From Candidatus Sulfopaludibacter sp. SbA3 (GTDB taxonomy: Bacteria; Acidobacteriota; Terriglobia; Bryobacterales; Bryobacteraceae): 64,000 bases of DNA. Within the stretch, counting starts at the first letter, position 1. Each line of letters starts with the position of its first letter. The stretch spans positions 124,001 through 188,000 of the forward strand of contig CAMDCN010000001.1 of the NCBI GenBank assembly GCA_945890485.1, in the 5' to 3' direction. The notes beneath the pieces are model-generated. The model was not told the origin of the DNA, ran no database searches, and saw nothing but the letters and a program-made list of their open reading frames with translations. Both the position numbers and the translations under genes were made by a program. This document shows, piece by piece, positions 62,143 through 64,000 of this stretch.

Positions 62143-64000
62143 CTACTCTTGCAGTAACCCGAACGATACAATAGTATTCCCCGCTGCAATCGCCACAAAC
62201 TGCTTCCCATCCGCCAAATAAGTCATCGGACCTGCCCGCCAGTTCTGACCCGTATTGAAGTGCCATAGCAGTTTCCCACTCCCCGCATCCGCCGCCACAA
62301 ACGCACCCCGTCCATCGCCGTACAGCAACAATCCCCCCGCCGTCGCCATCACGCCGCTGCCCAGAATCGATCCCCCTATGTCTGGTATCTCCCAGGCGAC
62401 CTTCCCCGTCCGCACATCCACCGCCTTGAGTAGCTTCGCCCCTCCATCGGCCGCCGAATGCCTTGTCCCGCCCCCATAAAAGGATTGCCCCGCCTGCCAC
62501 TCTTCGGCCCGTTTCGAATAGATTGTGCAGGATTCATGCGCGAAGAAGTAATACAATCCCGTTCGGCCATCAAACGCCGTTGAAGTCCAATTGGCCGCCC
62601 CGGCCACAGACGGGCAAGTCCGTTGGCCAGCCGCATTCGGCTCATTCCCTGGCACCAAAATCGGCCGCCCATCAGCCCCAATCCCGCTCGCCCACGTCAA
62701 CTTCTTCACAAACGGCTCCGCCCGCACCACCTTCCCGGTCAGCCGGTCCAACACATAAAAGAAGCCATTGCGGTTCGCCTGCACCAGCAACTTCTTCCCG
62801 TCCAAGTCGGCCAACACGGGCGGTTCAGTCGCGTCCCAGTCATGCACATCGTGTGGAGTGAACTGATAGTGCCAGCGCAGTTTCCCCGTCGCCGGATCCA
62901 GCGCCACCACGGAATCTGTATACAAGTTATCCCCCACCCGCTCGTCCCCGTTGTAGTCCGGGCAGGGATTCCCCGTCGGCCAGAATAAAGTCCTCGTCTC
63001 CGCGTCATAAGTCCCGGTTAGCCAGGTCGTCCCGCACCCGTGTTCCAGCGCATTCCCTTTCCAAGTCTCGGCTTCCTTATCCCCCCTTGCCGGAATTGTC
63101 CAGAACCGCCAAACCCGCTCTCCCGTCGATGCCTTGTACGCATCCAGAAACCCGCGTACCCCTTCGTCTCCGCCCGAAATCCCCGCAATCACCAGATCGT
63201 TCACCACCAACGGAGCCCCGGTCGCTCCGTAGTTCTGCCGGTAATCCGCCATCTCGATGTCCCAGATCACCTGCCCCGTCGCCCGGTGCAGAGCCAGCAG
63301 ATGCGCGTGGTCCGTCGCGACGAAAACCCGGTCGCCCAGCACGGCCACTCCCCGGTTGATCCCGCTTGCCGCATCCCCCGCCATCTCTTTCGTCCGCGGC
63401 CGTTTGAAATGCCAGATCTCCCGCCCCGTGCCCGCGTCGAGCGCATACACCTCGTTCACGCTGGTCACATACATCACCCCATCCACCACCACTGGGGTCG
63501 TCTGCAATCCACCCGGCGCGCCCTGCAGAGTAAACATCCACTGCGGCGCTAATTTACCGATGTTACTCACGCGAATCTGATCCAACGCGCTGAATCGGCT
63601 CCCGCTCATCTGCCCGTTGTAACTAGGCCAATCGCCGGGCCGCGGCTGCGCGATCTCCGCGAAAGCGATCCCTGGTCCCACCGATGCCCCTTCCGCCACG
63701 CCCACCGGCTCCCGCAACGTCTTTAGATAGGCCACCAAATTGCCAATTTCGCCCCGTACCGGCGCCATCAACGAAGGCCCCGCGACCGCCGACGCAACCG
63801 CCGCCGAGCGCAACAAATGCAGCTTCCCATCCATCCCGAGTAACTGCAGATCAAACGGGCTCTGATTTTTCGCCACTCCCTTTACGACGCGCCCATCCCG
63901 CAGCGTCACCGTCATTGACGCCCCTTTCCCGCCGCGTAGTGCAGCGGCTATTTGCGCCGGCGTCCGGTCCCGGCCCACTGCCGTCAAGTCTGGCCCCAGA
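62143..64000 (-). CDS. PQQ-dependent dehydrogenase with fused cytochrome c domain (partial)
   Basis: The visible part is about 619 residues and the frame stays open at the window edge, so the N-terminus is missing. The first visible residues (LGPDLTAVGRDRT) and GEIGNLVAYLKTLREP fit the second half of a cytochrome c domain; its CxxCH must lie beyond the edge. The remainder is an eight-bladed quinoprotein propeller with PQQ-enzyme signatures (WHYQFTPHDVHDWDATEPPVLAD, GNPCPDYNGDERVGDN, GGSILGSGVMATAGGLLLYGDG). These enzymes oxidise alcohols or sugars in the periplasm and pass electrons to the haem domain. An apparent TTG at 63987 is not the true start. Confidence 0.92.
   Translation of the reverse strand, partial: LGPDLTAVGRDRTPAQIAAALRGGKGASMTVTLRDGRVVKGVAKNQSPFDLQLLGMDGKLHLLRSAAVASAVAGPSLMAPVRGEIGNLVAYLKTLREPVGVAEGASVGPGIAFAEIAQPRPGDWPSYNGQMSGSRFSALDQIRVSNIGKLAPQWMFTLQGAPGGLQTTPVVVDGVMYVTSVNEVYALDAGTGREIWHFKRPRTKEMAGDAASGINRGVAVLGDRVFVATDHAHLLALHRATGQVIWDIEMADYRQNYGATGAPLVVNDLVIAGISGGDEGVRGFLDAYKASTGERVWRFWTIPARGDKEAETWKGNALEHGCGTTWLTGTYDAETRTLFWPTGNPCPDYNGDERVGDNLYTDSVVALDPATGKLRWHYQFTPHDVHDWDATEPPVLADLDGKKLLVQANRNGFFYVLDRLTGKVVRAEPFVKKLTWASGIGADGRPILVPGNEPNAAGQRTCPSVAGAANWTSTAFDGRTGLYYFFAHESCTIYSKRAEEWQAGQSFYGGGTRHSAADGGAKLLKAVDVRTGKVAWEIPDIGGSILGSGVMATAGGLLLYGDGRGAFVAADAGSGKLLWHFNTGQNWRAGPMTYLADGKQFVAIAAGNTIVSFGLLQE

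Noticed and set aside
1-64000. CRISPR array, insertion sequence, prophage, tRNA or rRNA
   Set aside because: I looked for evenly spaced direct repeats, transposase motifs, integrase genes and tRNA cloverleafs and saw none apart from the tRNA-like end of the tmRNA.

Overview
The window looks like chromosomal DNA of an acidobacterium of the Bryobacterales/Solibacterales group (Bryobacter, Paludibaculum and Ca. Solibacter relatives). This is inferred from content: a DUF1800/DUF1501 pair, secreted proteins ending in the Solibacter-type (TIGR03437-like) beta domain, an Oar-like TonB-dependent receptor, many Tat-exported enzymes (Gfo/Idh/MocA oxidoreductase, amidase, sulfatase, superoxide dismutase), GMC and PQQ dehydrogenases, and high-GC coding sequence. 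Genes are packed tightly. No gene-free stretch exceeds about 200 bases. I saw no IS element, prophage, CRISPR array, rRNA or tRNA. The only RNA gene I can support is a tmRNA.

Layout. 0-4.6 kb: DUF1800 and DUF1501 secreted proteins, then a convergent thioredoxin 2 gene. 4.8-10.5 kb: a secreted alpha/beta hydrolase, a degenerate prolyl-4-hydroxylase-like gene with a tiny membrane ORF behind it, a zinc-ribbon protein, and an overlapping run DUF7009 - AlkD-like - ABC ATPase - ABC permease. 10.5-21.8 kb: oligopeptidase B, a stand-alone DnaE2 polymerase, a dihaem cytochrome c, an unknown helical protein, a MA-type metallopeptidase, RsgA and a fused E1 dehydrogenase. 21.9-27.5 kb: an arylsulfotransferase-like propeller, a TonB-dependent receptor and a Tat-exported Gfo/Idh/MocA oxidoreductase.

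27.6-30.5 kb is a tightly coupled run: a Cys-rich exported peptide, a CcmH-like protein with adjacent cysteines, a BNR/sialidase-like propeller carrying a Cys cluster, a small unknown protein, and a Tat-exported superoxide dismutase. On the opposite strand, 30.5-35.3 kb is a five-gene run: mobA, an orphan mlaF-like ATPase, kdgK, a second secreted hydrolase paralogous to the one at 4.8 kb, and a GHMP kinase. 35.4-39.1 kb is a coupled cell-wall/alarmone run: lytic transglycosylase, AMIN amidase, a small unknown protein and a MESH1-like HD hydrolase, followed by a membrane protein. The tmRNA follows on the minus strand.

39.5-43.5 kb holds an amidase, a DUF5671 membrane protein and a degenerate GH5-like secreted protein. 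43.5-48.2 kb (minus strand) is the most unusual locus. A small protein is followed by a 704-residue protein whose N-terminus is a DUF4123 domain (the family of type VI effector adaptors), fused to a long beta-rich, Cys-containing region. Behind it lies a predicted pseudokinase with a TPR tail. No other type VI component is visible nearby. 48.2-52.9 kb: a sulfatase with a probably leaderless transcript, an MFS permease, a TIM-barrel isomerase and an amidohydrolase. 53-56.3 kb: a proline-iminopeptidase-like hydrolase and a gluconate-dehydrogenase-type pair (subunit 3 plus GMC flavoenzyme). 56.3-64 kb (minus strand): a PQQ dehydrogenase truncated by the window edge, followed by two tandem, paralogous, roughly 970-residue secreted propeller/Ig proteins.

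Six convergent gene pairs interlock their stop codons in one 4-base word (CTAG, TTAG or CTAA).
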